Origin: Erythrobacter tepidarius
GTDB lineage: Bacteria > Pseudomonadota > Alphaproteobacteria > Sphingomonadales > Sphingomonadaceae
Assembly: GCF_002155695.1 (NCBI RefSeq)
Contig: NZ_MUYJ01000005.1
Location: forward strand, 62,001 to 126,000
DNA: 64,000 nt
Reading direction: 5' to 3'
Of the stretch, positions 16,327 through 24,825 are shown piece after piece. The position numbers and the translations under genes were made by a program. The notes below the pieces were generated by a model, which had not been told where the DNA came from, made no database searches, and saw nothing but the letters and a program-made list of their open reading frames with translations. Every line of letters begins with the position of its first letter. The first letter of the stretch is position 1.

Positions 16327-18108
16327 TTACAGCGCGATGGCCTGCCCTGCGCGACGCGTCGCATCGAAGGCGGTTTCGAGCTTCTCGATCTCGCGCTTCG
16401 GCTCCTTGACCTCGTTTGGCAGCGGTTCGAGATCCTTGAGCGCCGCGCCGACCTCGATCTGCTTGAGGCGGATCAGCTGACGGCGGAAGTCGATCAGTTC
16501 GGTGCCGGACAGCTCGGCGCGGGTGACGAAGGACACCGAGGCCGGATTGATCACCCTTCCGCCGCGATACATTTCGTAGTGGAGGTGTGGGCCGGTCGAG
16601 AGGCCGGAGGAGCCGACATAGCCGATCACCTGCCCGCGCCGCACCTGCATCCCAGGCGCCACCGCCATCCGGCTCATGTGGCAATAGCGCGTCGCCAGCC
16701 CGCCGCCATGCTCCAGCCGCACCGCCTGACCGCAACCGCCCGCCCGGCCGGCCGAGGTGACGCGGCCGTCGCTCACCGCGACGATCGGGGTGCCGTAGCG
16801 GGCCTTGAAGTCGATCCCGGCGTGCATCCGCATGTAGCCGAGGATCGGGTGGCGGCGAATCCCGAAATTCGAGGTGACCGGCCCCGGCACCGGCGCCAGC
16901 AGCCCGCGGCGCTGCTCGCCCACGCCCGAAGCCTCGTAGAAGCGGCCGTCGCGGCCCCAGCGCATCAGCTGGGTGCGCGGGCGTCCGCCGCGATCGATCC
17001 CGGCATAAAGCACCTGGCCGGCCTGCCGCTCCCCGGTCGCGGCGCGGCGATAGGCGAGGATGATGTCGAATTCATCGCTCGCGCGGACTTCGCGGTCCAT
17101 ATCGATCTGCGCGTCGAGGGTCTTGAGATATTCCTGCACCGCGCTGGCCGGCACCCCCGCCTGCCGCATCGAGCGGTAGAGGCTGCTCCCGACCGTCCCC
17201 CTCACCCGCAGCGGGGTCTCATCGACGCGGATCACATTGCGTTTCAGCGCCAGCGGGCCGCTGGGGATGACCGGGGTGCCATCGGGATTGCTCTCCCCCA
17301 CGCCCGGGCGGGTCAGTTCAAGCTCGAGATCGAAGCGCGCGCGAAAGGCGAGGCTGTCGAGCGGGCGCGGCGCGCCCGGCGCGGGGCGGCGGCCGAGCAG
17401 CACGTCCATCTGGGTGCCGGGCTTGATCTCGCCAAGCGGCACCGCCTGCCCGACCAGCGCGGCGGCGCGCTCGATATCGCCCGCCGACACGCCCGCACGG
17501 CGCAGCATCGAGACGAAACTGTCCCCCGGCGCGAGGGTCACCACCAGATTGATTTGCGGCCGCTCGGGCGCGCTTTTGAGGGGAATGACGTGCGCGGTCG
17601 GGCCCATCCGACGGCCCGAATCCGCGCCCAGCGCCAGCGGCATGATCATCTGGCTGCGCAGTTCGGACTGCACCGCCTCATCCTGCGGCATCGCCGGGCG
17701 CGCTTCGAGCGGGGTGAGATCGGGCCAGAACGCCAATGCCACCGCGCCAAGCCCCAGCATCGTCCCAAGCCCGCGGAACCAGCGGCGGCTGCCGATATCC
17801 TCGGCCAGATCGGGGGCCAGATCGAGCCCGGCAAACCAGCGCGAGGCGGAAAGCTTCCATGCGTCGTAACGTTCGGCAAGGTCGGAGAGGCGGCTTGCCG
17901 CCTCGCGCCTGGCCTGCTGCGCCCTGGTCGGCGGGGCAAGCTTTCTGGAATTGCGCAGATAGGGCAGCAGTTCGCGCGCGATTTCCGGATCGATCCCGCC
18001 GCTCGCTTGGGCCACGGCCGGTTCCCGCCCACGCGCAGCCGCGCCCTCGTCCGGGCCGTCCTCTGCAGCGGGCAGATCGCTCAGATTGCGCGCATGATCC
18101 AACATCAT
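16327..18108 (-). CDS. M23 family peptidoglycan metallopeptidase
   Basis: A 593-residue membrane-anchored endopeptidase that probably cuts peptide cross-links in peptidoglycan. A cytoplasmic N-terminus of about 110 residues is followed by one membrane segment (GLGTMLGLGAVALAFW). The periplasmic part has LysM/OapA-like segments, and the C-terminal LytM domain contains the zinc motif MRMHAGIDF (H-x3-D) and GPHLHYEMYRGG (H-x-H). Both zinc ligand sets are intact, so it should be active rather than an activator only. It diverges from the helicase gene across a 193-bp promoter region. Confidence 0.9.
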   Translation of the reverse strand: MMLDHARNLSDLPAAEDGPDEGAAARGREPAVAQASGGIDPEIARELLPYLRNSRKLAPPTRAQQARREAASRLSDLAERYDAWKLSASRWFAGLDLAPDLAEDIGSRRWFRGLGTMLGLGAVALAFWPDLTPLEARPAMPQDEAVQSELRSQMIMPLALGADSGRRMGPTAHVIPLKSAPERPQINLVVTLAPGDSFVSMLRRAGVSAGDIERAAALVGQAVPLGEIKPGTQMDVLLGRRPAPGAPRPLDSLAFRARFDLELELTRPGVGESNPDGTPVIPSGPLALKRNVIRVDETPLRVRGTVGSSLYRSMRQAGVPASAVQEYLKTLDAQIDMDREVRASDEFDIILAYRRAATGERQAGQVLYAGIDRGGRPRTQLMRWGRDGRFYEASGVGEQRRGLLAPVPGPVTSNFGIRRHPILGYMRMHAGIDFKARYGTPIVAVSDGRVTSAGRAGGCGQAVRLEHGGGLATRYCHMSRMAVAPGMQVRRGQVIGYVGSSGLSTGPHLHYEMYRGGRVINPASVSFVTRAELSGTELIDFRRQLIRLKQIEVGAALKDLEPLPNEVKEPKREIEKLETAFDATRRAGQAIAL

Positions 18109-18301
18109 TGCCCCGAGTGCGGCACCCCTGACGGGCGCGACCGGCCCTGCCTTGTCGCATTTGTCTGCCCGATCAAAGTAAATCCCGCGTTAATCAGCGC
18201 CCAATTGTGCCCCGGCTGCGATAAGGCGTTTCCCTTAACCGCCGCCATGGCACGGCAGCCCGCTTGCTCCGCCGCGCCAAGCCTGACAGAACCGCTCCGC
18301 T

Positions 18302-21025
18302 GTGACTTTCCCGCCTTACCCCCACCCGGCAGAAGCCGCGCAGGTGCGCGCAGTGCTGGGGCCGACCAACACCGGCAAGACCCATCTGGCGATCGAGCGG
18401 ATGTGCGGGCATTCCTCCGGCATGATGGGCTTCCCGCTGCGCCTCCTGGCCCGCGAGGTCTATGAAAGGGTGCGGGCGATCAAGGGCGATCATCAGGTCG
18501 CGCTGATCACCGGGGAGGAACGGATCGAGCCGCCGCAGGCGCGCTATTTCCTCTGCACCGCCGAAGCCATGCCGCGCACGGCGGGCGAACATGCCTTCGT
18601 CGCGCTCGACGAGGCGCAACTGGGCGCCGATCCCGAGCGCGGACACATCTTCACCGACCGGCTGCTGCACGCGCGCGGGCGGGAGGAGACTATGATCCTC
18701 GGCTCGGCCACGCTCGAACCGATGATCAGGGCGCTGATCCCCAAGGCAGAAGTCACCAGCCGCCCGCGTTTCTCGACGCTTTCCCATGCCGGGGTGTGCA
18801 AGCTTTCACGCCTGCCCAAGTGCAGCGCCGTGGTCGCCTTCAGCGTCGAGCAGGTCTATGCCATGGCCGAGGCGCTGCGCCGCCTGCGGGGCGGGGCGGC
18901 GGTGGTGATGGGCGCGCTTTCGCCCGAGACCCGCAACAAGCAGGTGGCGATGTTCCAGGCGGGCGAGGTCGATTACATCGTCGCCACCGACGCGATCGGG
19001 ATGGGGCTCAACCTCGATTGCGATCATGTCGCCTTCGCCGCGCTCTCCAAGTTCGACGGGCACGGCAAGCGTCGGCTCACCCCATCGGAGATGGCGCAGA
19101 TCGCAGGGCGCGCCGGGCGGCACCAACGCGACGGCACCTTCGGCACCTTGTCGGGCGCGGGCAAGGGCGACAGCGCGCCGCTCGCCTTCACCGACGAGGA
19201 AATCTACGCGATCGAGGAGCACCGTTTCGCGCCCCTCACCCACCTGTTCTGGCGCGAGGCCGAGCCGTGCTTCGACAGCCTGGCCGCACTCATCGCCGAT
19301 CTCGAGGCACGGCCCGGGATAGACGTGCTCAAACCGGCCCCGGAGGCGATCGATCTCGCCGTGCTCAAGCGCCTTGCCGCGGACACCATCGCGGACACGG
19401 TTCGCGGGGCGGGCAATGTCCGGCGCTTCTGGGAGGCCTGTTCGCTGCCCGACTTCCGCGCGCTTGGGGTCGAACAACACGCCCGCTTCGTCGCGCGCCT
19501 GTGGGCAGACCTGCGCGGCGGCTATCTGGCTGCGGATTATGTTGCCGCACGCATTGCCGAGCTTGACCGGATGCAGGGCGATATCGACACGCTGCAGGCG
19601 CGGATCGCGGCGATTCGCAGCTGGGCTTACATCTGCCAGCGCCCCGACTGGGTGCTGGCGCGCGACGAAATGGCCGCACGGGCACGCGCGGTCGAGGCGA
19701 AACTCTCGGATGCGCTGCACGCGCGGCTGACCGAGCGCTTCGTCAACCGGAGGACGACACTCTTGATGAAATCGCTGGGGCAGGACGCGGGCGCCTTGCC
19801 CGTCACGCTCGAACCCGACGGGCACCTGACGGTCGAAGGCGAAAGCATCGGCCGGCTCGAGGGCTTTCGTTTCCATGTCGATCCCGCAGCCGGCGCAGCC
19901 GACCGGCGGATGCTGCTGGCGGCGGGGGAGAAGGCCCTGCCCGCCCTGCTGGAAAGCCGTGCCGAGTGGCTGCTGTCGCAGGGCATCGCCGAGCTGGAAA
20001 TCGCTGCCGGCGCGATCCGCTGGAACGGGCAGGGGGGAGGCCGCGCGCTCGCCGAGATCGCCCTTGCGGGCCATCCGGGGGCAGGCAATTTCGGCACCCC
20101 GCGCCTGACGCTGACCCGCGATCTGGCGCTGCTGCCCGATCCGGCCAAAGCAAAGCTCGAGGCCGGCCTTGCGGCGTGGCTCGACCGGCAGCTCGCACCG
20201 CTCGAACCCCTGCGCAAGCTCGCTGAGGCTGCGCGCGATCCGGCAGCGGGTTCGCAGGCGCGGGCGCTGATCATCACCCTGATCGAGGCACGCGGGGTAA
20301 TCAGCCGGGCGGAGGCGGGGCTGGAGAACCTGCCCAAGGAGATGCGCCCCTATCTGCGCAAGCTGGGGGTGACCTTCGGCACGCTCGATATCTTTGCCGC
20401 CCCGCTGCTCAAGCCCGCCCCGCGCCGTCTGCTGCATGCACTGGGGCTCGATCCGCGGCCGCTCAACGAGGGGATGCTGCCGGTGTTGGCTGAAGGCAGC
20501 TGGGCCAAGGGCCGCCTGCCCGCCGGTTACCGGCTTGCCGGAACGCAGGCGATCCGGGTGGACCTCGCCGAGAAGATCCTGCGCGCGGCCTTCGATGCAC
20601 GCGCGGCGGTGGCGGCGGCGAAACCGGCGGCGCGCAACCCCGCCTTCCGGCTCGACATGGCGCTGGCCGTGTCGATCGGGCTGGAAGCCGAAAATGCCCG
20701 CCGCCTGCTCGGCAGCGCCGGCTTCCGCTGCGACCGCGCCCGCGCTCTGCCCGAAGGTGCGCATGGCCCGGCGGCACCCGATCGCTGGCACTGGCGCCCG
20801 CGCCGGCCCGACCAACACGCAGGTGAGCAGCGCCGGCCCGCCAAGGACAAGGCCCGCCCGGCGCACGGCAAGCGCCCGCCGCGCCGCAAGCCCGGGGAGG
20901 ATCGGCAAGCAGAGGCCGCGCGCGGCAAGCCCCGCCCCCAAGCGCGCCCTGCCGCCAGGATCGACAATGGCCCGGCACGCGCCGGCGGCGCCTTCGACAA
21001 GCTGGCGGATCTGCTCAAGCGATGA
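18302..21025 (+). CDS. Suv3-like superfamily 2 RNA helicase
   Basis: A 907-residue helicase related to mitochondrial Suv3 and widespread in Alphaproteobacteria. Motif I is GPTNTGKTHLA (about residue 20), motif II is the DEAQ-like ALDEAQLG, motif III is LGSATLEP, and the C-terminal RecA half carries IVATDAIGMGLNLD and QIAGRAGRHQRDGTFG. The last 130 residues are a basic, proline/alanine-rich, probably disordered tail that ends in [14 protein letters not shown]. It starts with a GTG at 18302. Its stop overlaps the next gene, an S4 RNA-binding protein, by 4 bases, supporting a joint role in RNA processing. Confidence 0.9.
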   Translation: MTFPPYPHPAEAAQVRAVLGPTNTGKTHLAIERMCGHSSGMMGFPLRLLAREVYERVRAIKGDHQVALITGEERIEPPQARYFLCTAEAMPRTAGEHAFVALDEAQLGADPERGHIFTDRLLHARGREETMILGSATLEPMIRALIPKAEVTSRPRFSTLSHAGVCKLSRLPKCSAVVAFSVEQVYAMAEALRRLRGGAAVVMGALSPETRNKQVAMFQAGEVDYIVATDAIGMGLNLDCDHVAFAALSKFDGHGKRRLTPSEMAQIAGRAGRHQRDGTFGTLSGAGKGDSAPLAFTDEEIYAIEEHRFAPLTHLFWREAEPCFDSLAALIADLEARPGIDVLKPAPEAIDLAVLKRLAADTIADTVRGAGNVRRFWEACSLPDFRALGVEQHARFVARLWADLRGGYLAADYVAARIAELDRMQGDIDTLQARIAAIRSWAYICQRPDWVLARDEMAARARAVEAKLSDALHARLTERFVNRRTTLLMKSLGQDAGALPVTLEPDGHLTVEGESIGRLEGFRFHVDPAAGAADRRMLLAAGEKALPALLESRAEWLLSQGIAELEIAAGAIRWNGQGGGRALAEIALAGHPGAGNFGTPRLTLTRDLALLPDPAKAKLEAGLAAWLDRQLAPLEPLRKLAEAARDPAAGSQARALIITLIEARGVISRAEAGLENLPKEMRPYLRKLGVTFGTLDIFAAPLLKPAPRRLLHALGLDPRPLNEGMLPVLAEGSWAKGRLPAGYRLAGTQAIRVDLAEKILRAAFDARAAVAAAKPAARNPAFRLDMALAVSIGLEAENARRLLGSAGFRCDRARALPEGAHGPAAPDRWHWRPRRPDQHAGEQRRPAKDKARPAHGKRPPRRKPGEDRQAEAARGKPRPQARPAARIDNGPARAGGAFDKLADLLKR

Positions 21026-21396
21026 CAGCAGCAGGGGGCAAGGCTGCGGGCAGCACGATCCGGATCGATCGCCTGCTTGTCTATCTGCGTTTCGCTCCTA
21101 CCCGGTCAGCGGCGCTCAGATTGATCGAAACCCACGCTTTGCGGCGGAACAGAAAGCATGTGCTGCGCGGCGCGGAGCAGGCGCGTATCGGGGATGTGCT
21201 GACACTGGTGGTGGGAGGACGGGTGCGGGTCATCGAACTGCTGGCACTGCCCGACCGACGCGGATCGCCGGCGCTGGCGCGAACCCATTATCGCGAGGTT
21301 GACGGAGACAATCTTGACCCTAAAGCGCAAATGTCCCTAGCACCGTCGCCCGTCGTGGCTGACATGCAGGGCGACGAACCCGGAAATCCCTCTTGA
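21022..21396 (+). CDS. S4 domain RNA-binding protein (Hsp15-like)
   Basis: A 124-residue protein whose N-terminal half is an S4 RNA-binding domain: [35 protein letters not shown], followed by the [26 protein letters not shown] strand region that resembles heat-shock protein 15. It probably binds rRNA or ribosome fragments. The ATG overlaps the helicase stop (ATGA), so the two are translationally coupled. Confidence 0.88.
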   Translation: MTAAGGKAAGSTIRIDRLLVYLRFAPTRSAALRLIETHALRRNRKHVLRGAEQARIGDVLTLVVGGRVRVIELLALPDRRGSPALARTHYREVDGDNLDPKAQMSLAPSPVVADMQGDEPGNPS

Positions 21397-21406
21397 AAGA
21401 GCCGCA

Positions 21407-21745
21407 ATGACCTACGTCGTCACCGAAGACTGCATCAAGTGCAAATACACCGACTGCGTGGAAGTGTGCCCGGTTGACTGCTTCTACGAAGGCGAGAACA
21501 TGCTGGTGATCAATCCCAGCGAGTGCATCGATTGCGGCGTGTGCGAACCGGAATGCCCGGCCGAGGCGATCCTTCCGGATACCGAGGACGGGCTGGAAAA
21601 GTGGCTCGAGCTCAACGCCAAGTATTCGGCGATCTGGCCCAACATCACCAGCCAGAAATCCCCGCCCGAGGATGCCGATAGGCACAAGGGCGAAAAGGAC
21701 AAGTTCGAAAAGTATTTCAGCCCCGAGCCGGGCGAAGGCGACTGA
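21407..21745 (+). CDS. fdxA: Seven-iron ferredoxin FdxA
   Basis: A 112-residue 3Fe-4S/4Fe-4S ferredoxin used as a low-potential electron carrier. Cluster ligands are arranged as [14 protein letters not shown] and [12 protein letters not shown], the usual seven-iron pattern, and the C-terminal extension [16 protein letters not shown] is characteristic of the FdxA group. It follows the S4-domain gene by 10 bases and may be part of that operon. Confidence 0.93.
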   Translation: MTYVVTEDCIKCKYTDCVEVCPVDCFYEGENMLVINPSECIDCGVCEPECPAEAILPDTEDGLEKWLELNAKYSAIWPNITSQKSPPEDADRHKGEKDKFEKYFSPEPGEGD

Positions 21746-22015
21746 TTTTTCCCGCAAACCGGCGGATGCGCAAGGAGGCGCAGCCTTGCGCAATCCCCGA
21801 CTCGCAATTTTCTTGCGGGTGTGTTATATAGAGTGGTCACCGCGTTGGCTGCGCCTTCGGGCGGGGCATGACGCAGGCGTTGAAACCAGAAAGGCCTCGC
21901 ACCAGTTACCCCTCGGACAATCTGTTCCCGGCGCTTTGCCCGTCACGGGCAGGGTCGCGCCGCCGGGATGGTTGACCCTCTCTCCGACAGGTCGGGCCCA
22001 CAGAAAGGAACTTGC

Positions 22016-22549
22016 ATGGCAAGCACCGCAAACGCATTCACCGTCGGCGATTATGTTGTCTATCCCAAGCACGGCGTGGGCCGGGTGGTCGAGCTCCAGA
22101 AGGAGGAGATCGCCGGGATGCAGCTCGAACTCTACGTGCTGCGGTTCGAGAAGGAGCGCATGACGCTGCGCGTGCCGGTCAACAAGGTCGAAGCCATCGG
22201 GATGCGCAAGCTGTCCTCCGACAAGACCCTGAAGCAGGCAATGGAAACCTTGAAGGGCAAGCCCAAGGTCAAGCGCACCATGTGGTCGCGCCGCGCGCAG
22301 GAATATGAAGCGAAGATCAACTCGGGCGATCTGGTGTCGATCGCCGAAGTGACCCGCGACCTGTTCCGCCCGGAAGACCAGCCCGAGCAGTCCTATTCGG
22401 AACGCCAGATCTTCGAAGCCGCCTCGAGCCGCCTCGCCCGCGAACTCGCGGCGATGGAGGAGACCGACGAAGCCACCGCGCTCGGCAAGATTCTCGACGT
22501 GCTGCGCGAACACGCGCCGCAATACTACGACACCGCCGAAAACGCCTGA
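22016..22549 (+). CDS. CarD family transcriptional regulator
   Basis: A 177-residue CarD/CdnL-type regulator that binds RNA polymerase beta and stabilises open complexes, chiefly at rRNA and housekeeping promoters. The Tudor-like RNAP-interacting domain is at the N-terminus (FTVGDYVVYPKHGVGRVVELQ), followed by a helical DNA-contacting domain with KVKRTMWSRRAQEYEAKINSGDL. The ATG at 22016 has AAAGGA 8 bases upstream. A 270-bp untranslated or promoter region precedes it, with a TTATATA element near 21824-21830. A strong terminator follows. Confidence 0.93.
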   Translation: MASTANAFTVGDYVVYPKHGVGRVVELQKEEIAGMQLELYVLRFEKERMTLRVPVNKVEAIGMRKLSSDKTLKQAMETLKGKPKVKRTMWSRRAQEYEAKINSGDLVSIAEVTRDLFRPEDQPEQSYSERQIFEAASSRLARELAAMEETDEATALGKILDVLREHAPQYYDTAENA

Positions 22550-22576
22550 AACCGCGTTCGCCCGGCGTGAACATCG

Positions 22577-22609
22577 AGGGCCGCCCACGTCAGGGCGGCC
22601 CTGTTTGTT
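22577..22609 (+). terminator. Rho-independent terminator after carD
   Basis: A perfect 10-bp stem, AGGGCCGCCC and GGGCGGCCCT, around a 6-base loop (ACGTCA), followed by GTTTGTT. It lies 28 bases beyond the carD stop on the plus strand. Confidence 0.8.
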
Positions 22610-22640
22610 CCGGCAAGCACGCCGCTTGCGCGATGCGGCT

Positions 22641-22666
22641 TAGTGTATTATATCGGCAATACGCTA
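22641..22666. promoter_or_regulatory. Inverted repeat upstream of the GIN-domain lipoprotein gene
   Basis: TAGTGTATT-N8-AATACGCTA: 9-bp arms with one mismatch, ending 20 bases before the lipoprotein ATG. The core TGTATT-N8-AATAC is shared with 55391-55412 upstream of the pcm-tolC-popZ operon, with the same 8-base spacer. Probably an operator; the regulator is not identified. Confidence 0.45.
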
Positions 22667-22686
22667 CGCCGGATGGGAGTCGCCGC

Positions 22687-23466
22687 ATGACCAAGCCTTT
22701 CGCCACCGCTCTTGCGCTTTTCGCTTGCGCTGCGGCGCTGGGCGGGTGTGACGGCGCGGATTTCACGATCAATGGCCAGAAGGGCGTGCCGCTTTCGGAA
22801 ATCGAACTGGCCGGCCCGCCGCCGAGCGAAGTGTTCCTCGCCTCGGACGACACCGTGATCCTGAGCGAGGGTGATCGTCTGGCGATCACTGTCGAAGGCG
22901 CGGGCACCGAAAGCTTGCGCTTCGTGCGCGACAAGCAGCTGATCGGCATCACCCGCGAGGATGGCTGGAAAGGCGACAGCAAGGCCACCATCCGGATCGC
23001 CATGCCCGCACCTGCCGAACTGGTGATCGGCGGTTCCGGCACGATCAAGGCGCCCGCGCTCGCCAGCGAGGCAGACATCAATATCGGCGGCAGCGGCATG
23101 GTCGAATTCGGCAGGTTCGAGGGGCGCAGCCTCGGGATCAATATCGGCGGCAGCGGCACGGTGACCGGCGCCGGCACCGCCAAGGAGCTGGAGATCCTGA
23201 TCGGCGGCAGCGGCAAGATCGCAATGCCGGGCCTCAAGGCGGACAGGGCCGCGATCACCATCGGCGGATCGGGCGATATTGCCTTCGCCTCGGACGGCAC
23301 GGTCGAGGCCAATATCGGCGGCGCGGGCAACGTGCGGGTGACGGGCAATGCCAAATGCACGGTCAATGCGATGGGCTCGGGCAAGCTGACCTGCACCCCC
23401 ACCAGCAGCGCCGCAAGCGGCACCACCGGCGAATTGCCGGCGCCTGTAGCCAAGGCTGCGGAATAG
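22687..23466 (+). CDS. GIN domain (DUF2807) lipoprotein
   Basis: A 259-residue exported lipoprotein. The signal peptide ends in the lipobox AALGGC, so cysteine 21 would be acylated. The body is the DUF2807 putative auto-transporter adhesin, head GIN domain: repeated IGGSG or similar turns spaced by about 20 residues indicate a beta-helix or beta-solenoid. The family is common in Bacteroidetes and sphingomonads; its function is not established. The ATG at 22687 fits the signal peptide, unlike the longer frame from 22567. A probable operator lies just upstream. Confidence 0.87.
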   Translation: MTKPFATALALFACAAALGGCDGADFTINGQKGVPLSEIELAGPPPSEVFLASDDTVILSEGDRLAITVEGAGTESLRFVRDKQLIGITREDGWKGDSKATIRIAMPAPAELVIGGSGTIKAPALASEADINIGGSGMVEFGRFEGRSLGINIGGSGTVTGAGTAKELEILIGGSGKIAMPGLKADRAAITIGGSGDIAFASDGTVEANIGGAGNVRVTGNAKCTVNAMGSGKLTCTPTSSAASGTTGELPAPVAKAAE

Positions 23467-23505
23467 GATTGCCATATCGCAGGCGGCGCGCGAGATAGCC
23501 GGATC

Positions 23506-23838
23506 ATGCGCACCTCCCAGCTTCTGGCCCTTGGTCTCGCCTCGCTCGCCCTCCAGGGCTGTCTTGCCCGCGCCGCGGTGGATGTCGTCACCCTGCCGGT
23601 GAAAGCCGTCAGTGCCGGGGTCGATGCGGCAACCACCAGCCAGTCCGAGGCAGACGAGAAGCGCGGGCGGGAAATTCGCCAGCGCGAGGAACGGCTCGGC
23701 CGTCTCGAACGCGATTATGCCAAGGCGATGGAGCGCTGCGGGAACGGCGATGACGCCGCCTGCGACAAGGCCCAGGCGATTCGCGCCGAGCAGAAGGCGC
23801 TGATGCCGGGCGTGCCGGTGGAACCGGACGACGACTAG
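23506..23838 (+). CDS. Small lipoprotein of unknown function
   Basis: A 110-residue protein with a lipoprotein signal (LASLALQGC), then ARAAVDVVTLPVKAVSAGVDA and a charged helix rich in E, R and K (EADEKRGREIRQREERLGRLERDYAKAMERCGNG). No named domain is recognised. It follows the GIN-domain lipoprotein by 39 bases and is probably co-transcribed. Its stop TAG overlaps the convergent tsaC stop in CTAG. Confidence 0.75.
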   Translation: MRTSQLLALGLASLALQGCLARAAVDVVTLPVKAVSAGVDAATTSQSEADEKRGREIRQREERLGRLERDYAKAMERCGNGDDAACDKAQAIRAEQKALMPGVPVEPDDD

Positions 23839-24752
23839 GCCGCCGCCCGCCGCAGCCGGTCGTTGATCGCCCGTCCCACGCCGTGGTCCGGCACGGGAGC
23901 AACCGCGATTCGGGGCTGCGGGGCGCGAGCGGCCTCGTGAAGGGCCGCATAGAGCCTCGCAGCTGCCTCATTGACGTCACCGCGCGCCGACAGCGTGCAG
24001 TCACCGCGCACGCTGCCGAACCCGATCAGGAATTCATCCGCTTCGGCCGCGCGCGCGTTGAGTCGCAGCGGCTTGCCCGGCGCATAGTGGCTGGCGAGCT
24101 GGCCCGGGGCCTCGATGCTCCCGCCGATCGCCTGCACCCCCACCGCCAGCGGCCCGGGGCGCAGCTCCTCGACGCTGCCGTCGGCGCGCACCGCAACGAT
24201 GGTGGATTCCACGCCAGCGGTGGTCGGCCCGCCATCGAGCACCATGTCGATCCGCCCGTCGAGCGAGGCGAGCACATGCGCGGCGCAAGTCGGGCTGATG
24301 AAGCCTGAACGGTTGGCGGACGGCGCGGCGAGCGGGAATTCGACCGCCGCCAGCAGCGCGCGCATTGCCGGGTGGGCTGGGGCGCGCAGCGCAACGGTCG
24401 GCAGGCCCGCAGTCACCGCCGCCGCCAGAGCGGCATCGGCGCGGCGCGGCAGCACCAGTGTCAGCGGGCCGGGCCAATGCGCCTCGGCCAGCGCGCGCGC
24501 GGCATCGGAGAATTCGGCATAGCGCGCTGCCTGCTCCAGCCCCGCAACATGGACGATCAGCGGATTGAAGTCCGGCCGCCCCTTGGCGGCGTAGATCTTC
24601 GCCACCGCCTCAGGCCGGTCGGCCCGCGCCGCGAGGCCGTAAACCGTCTCGGTCGGCACCGCCACCAACCCGCCGGTTTCGAGGCAACGCGCGGCCTGCG
24701 CGATCCCTTCAGGCCCGGCGGCCACCACTGCCGTAACGTTCTTGCCGCTCAT
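23835..24752 (-). CDS. L-threonylcarbamoyladenylate synthase (Sua5 type)
   Basis: A 305-residue enzyme making threonylcarbamoyl-AMP for the t6A37 modification of ANN-decoding tRNAs. The YrdC domain includes LETGGLVAVPTETVYGLAARA, the KGRPDFNPLIVHV segment and PSANRSGFISPT. The C-terminal Sua5 extension (SHYAPGKPLRLN linker onward) shows it is the longer Sua5 form rather than TsaC. It diverges from the acyl-CoA dehydrogenase gene with only 73 bases between starts. Confidence 0.94.
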   Translation of the reverse strand: MSGKNVTAVVAAGPEGIAQAARCLETGGLVAVPTETVYGLAARADRPEAVAKIYAAKGRPDFNPLIVHVAGLEQAARYAEFSDAARALAEAHWPGPLTLVLPRRADAALAAAVTAGLPTVALRAPAHPAMRALLAAVEFPLAAPSANRSGFISPTCAAHVLASLDGRIDMVLDGGPTTAGVESTIVAVRADGSVEELRPGPLAVGVQAIGGSIEAPGQLASHYAPGKPLRLNARAAEADEFLIGFGSVRGDCTLSARGDVNEAAARLYAALHEAARAPQPRIAVAPVPDHGVGRAINDRLRRAAA

Positions 24753-24825
24753 GCCCGGGCGCTATATTCGATTCGCCGCCCTGCCAAGTGCAGGGGCAAT
24801 TTCCATTCGCAAGGACGCCCCCGAA

